Shown here piece by piece: positions 22,709-22,843 of a stretch of 22,843 nucleotides of DNA (position 1 is the first letter of the stretch; each line of letters begins with the position of its first letter). The translations under genes were made by a program, and so were the position numbers. The DNA is from M3007 sp044224705 (lineage in GTDB: Bacteria; Bacteroidota; Bacteroidia; Chitinophagales; Saprospiraceae). The stretch covers positions 1 through 22,843 of the forward strand of contig JBGAJY010000076.1 in NCBI GenBank assembly GCA_044224705.1, in the 5' to 3' direction. The notes beneath the pieces are model-generated. The model was not told the DNA's origin. It searched no databases and saw only the letters and a list, made by a program, of their open reading frames with translations.

Positions 22709-22770
22709 TTTTTAGTAAACAAGCCGGCCCCTCCGGAAGACTCAGGAGGGGCCGGCTTGTTTACCAAAAA
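22709..22770. terminator. Bidirectional terminator-like hairpin, 26-bp stem
   Basis: Arms 22715-22734 and 22745-22764 are perfect 20-bp complements around a 10-base loop; beyond one mismatch (22714/22765) TTTTT (22709-22713) pairs with AAAAA (22766-22770), so T runs follow the stem on either strand. It lies about 50 bases after the end of the partial gene at 22820-22843 and ahead of the tetR promoter, as expected for a terminator insulating the operon. Confidence 0.85.
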
Positions 22771-22819
22771 GACAACATCGATACCGGCAAACGGTGCCTG
22801 GGAGCGCTATTTCAAAAAA

Positions 22820-22843
22820 TCAATTCCCCTGGATTACCAGTTT
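22820..22843 (-). CDS. C-terminal tail of a probable T9SS substrate (partial)
   Basis: Only seven codons and a TGA are inside the window: K-L-V-I-Q-G-N-stop on the minus strand. The KLVIQ ending is typical of the last strand of T9SS type A sorting domains (compare GKFVVQSI at 10462). The hairpin at 22709-22770 follows at the right distance for a terminator. This is a weak but coherent case; the body of the gene lies outside the window. Confidence 0.4.
   Translation of the reverse strand, partial: KLVIQGN

Overview
The window looks like a chromosomal piece of a GC-rich member of the Bacteroidota, most likely a Saprospiraceae-like or related environmental lineage. Evidence: a TonB-dependent receptor with an N-terminal carboxypeptidase-regulatory-like domain, a protein with a type IX secretion (T9SS) C-terminal signal, DUF5916, DUF4105 and DUF4112 proteins, and six perfect copies of the Bacteroidota -7 promoter element TAnnTTTG placed just upstream of gene starts. 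A 43-base N run (11514-11556) shows it is a draft scaffold. No rRNA, tRNA, CRISPR array, transposase or phage gene was seen.

Layout. 1-5950 is a putative metal-handling block: a VIT/CCC1-type transporter (-), a divergent CPC-type heavy-metal P-type ATPase with a His-rich N-terminus (+), and a TonB receptor (-) preceded by a small His/Cys-rich protein (-). 6050-9333 holds a ribosome hibernation factor (-), an AT-rich gene-free stretch, an aldehyde dehydrogenase (+) and a dTDP-4-dehydrorhamnose reductase (-). 9628-12033 holds a lipoprotein and a T9SS-secreted protein, both (-). 12147-19180 is a plus-strand run: a DUF5916 outer-membrane protein, two tandem glucosaminidase/LysM cell-wall hydrolases, DUF4112, and a DUF4105 protein with a probable frameshift near its end. 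19205-22630 is a minus-strand run of two coupled pairs: serA with a seven-bladed WD40 protein, and a TetR regulator with a haloalkane-dehalogenase-like hydrolase. The last bases look like the tail of another T9SS substrate.

The most unusual signal is a set of long intergenic inverted repeats (2816-2957, 5425-5555, 8356-8478, 9380-9573, 22709-22770, and a cut-off one at 1-23). Their sequences differ, but the architecture is similar: short-word tandem repeats in the outer arms, a unique inner stem and a short loop. In four of them the stop codon of a flanking gene lies inside an arm. They are candidates for an undescribed family of foldback elements or terminators. Other points of interest are two promoters that sit so close to the ATG that the mRNAs would be nearly leaderless, a TetR operator overlapping its own promoter, and an N gap that looks like a scaffolding artefact.
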